A DNA stretch of 62,722 nt from an uncultured Clostridia bacterium (lineage in GTDB: Bacteria > Bacillota > Clostridia > Christensenellales > Aristaeellaceae). The stretch is from the NCBI GenBank assembly GCA_934662505.1, contig CAKUKE010000014.1, positions 1-62,722 of the forward strand, written 5' to 3'. The notes under the pieces are model-generated. The model saw only the letters and a list, made by a program, of their open reading frames with translations. It searched no databases and was not told the DNA's origin. Numbering within the stretch: position 1 is the first letter of the stretch; every line of letters begins with the position of its first letter. The translations under genes were made by a program, and so were the position numbers. This document shows, piece by piece, positions 62,486-62,722 of the stretch.

Positions 62486-62722
62486 CAGCCGCATCGTGCC
62501 CCCGGCGGCGGCGCTGATCGTGCCTTCTGTGGGCATCGCGCCCATGAACGGGGGAATGGCATGCGCGTCCTGCGCCGGAGCAGGGCGTTATCACACCGAG
62601 CAGCAGCGCCTTAACATGAACAAGCACCGCGCGCGCCGGAGCAGGCAGCCGCATCGTGCCCCCGGCGGCGGCGCTGATCGTGCCTTCTGTGGGCATCGCG
62701 CCCATGAACGGGGGAATGGCAT
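62486..62722. repeat. 160-bp tandem repeat running out of the window
   Basis: A 77-bp block starting CAGCCGCATCGTGCCCCCGG occurs at 62486-62562 and again, apparently identical, at 62646-62722, where the window ends. CGCCGGAGCAGG also recurs in between. Non-coding as far as I can see; 62331-62485 holds nothing recognisable. Confidence 0.88.

Overview
The window is GC-rich (about 60% by eye), densely coding DNA from an anaerobic low-temperature-mesophile-type Bacillota, most likely a Clostridia member of the gut type (Christensenellales or a similar high-GC lineage). Reasons: a T-box leader upstream of serS, GGAGG ribosome binding sites with sigma-A-type TTGACA/TATAAT promoters, intrinsic terminators with long T runs, a TM1266-type hydrogenase-system regulator, an oxygen-independent-style CbiK chelatase, a 4Fe-4S aldo/keto reductase, a SpoIIQ-like LytM protein and a gene cluster of M42 peptidases. 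The species assignment is inference only.

Layout. 1-3600 is a small accessory/defence patch: the 3' end of a type I restriction HsdR gene, two poorly known proteins (211 and 409 aa) and an Mrr-type restriction endonuclease. 3628-11045 holds a phospholipase-D-like synthase, a repeat-filled gap, tRNA-Leu(CAA) next to a low-GC islet with two orphan genes, and a marR-ABC-ABC exporter operon with a palindromic operator on its promoter. 11317-15640 is a five-gene operon (flavodoxin, FecCD permease, ATPase, binding protein, CbiK) that looks like anaerobic cobalamin/haem-type tetrapyrrole acquisition, driven by a promoter with two tandem inverted repeats. 15992-25148 is a complete type I-C CRISPR-Cas system: a 21-repeat array and cas2-cas1-cas4-cas7-cas8c-cas5, with cas3 upstream and a separate promoter in front of cas5.

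25399-33660 carries a ferredoxin-domain aldo/keto reductase, an XRE regulator, a membrane-anchored unknown, a sugar isomerase/epimerase plus GH36 alpha-galactosidase pair, and serS with its T-box. 33854-37424 is a heterodimeric ABC exporter. It diverges from a promoter that drives a structured leader containing an 8-codon ORF and terminator, then a TM1266-like regulator and an NMT1-like binding protein. 39911-43461 has GH18/L,D-transpeptidase and DUF1846/cytidine deaminase pairs; 43846-51635 has PepF, two lipoproteins, a LytM protein and three tandem M42 aminopeptidases. 51972-62275 has a GH109-like oxidoreductase-fold protein, a glycerate kinase joined in frame to dUTPase, a candidate raiA-like ncRNA in front of a zinc-ribbon protein, murA-dnaJ, and a MATE-kinase-tsaC operon.

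A recurring feature is that many intergenic gaps contain short locus-specific tandem duplications (units of about 51-210 bp), seen at nine separate places. The most interesting signals are the flavodoxin/CbiK uptake operon, the leader RNA at 37486-37678, the kinase-dUTPase fusion with an internal ribosome binding site, the cas4 gene without a canonical start codon, and the RNA at 55626-55860.
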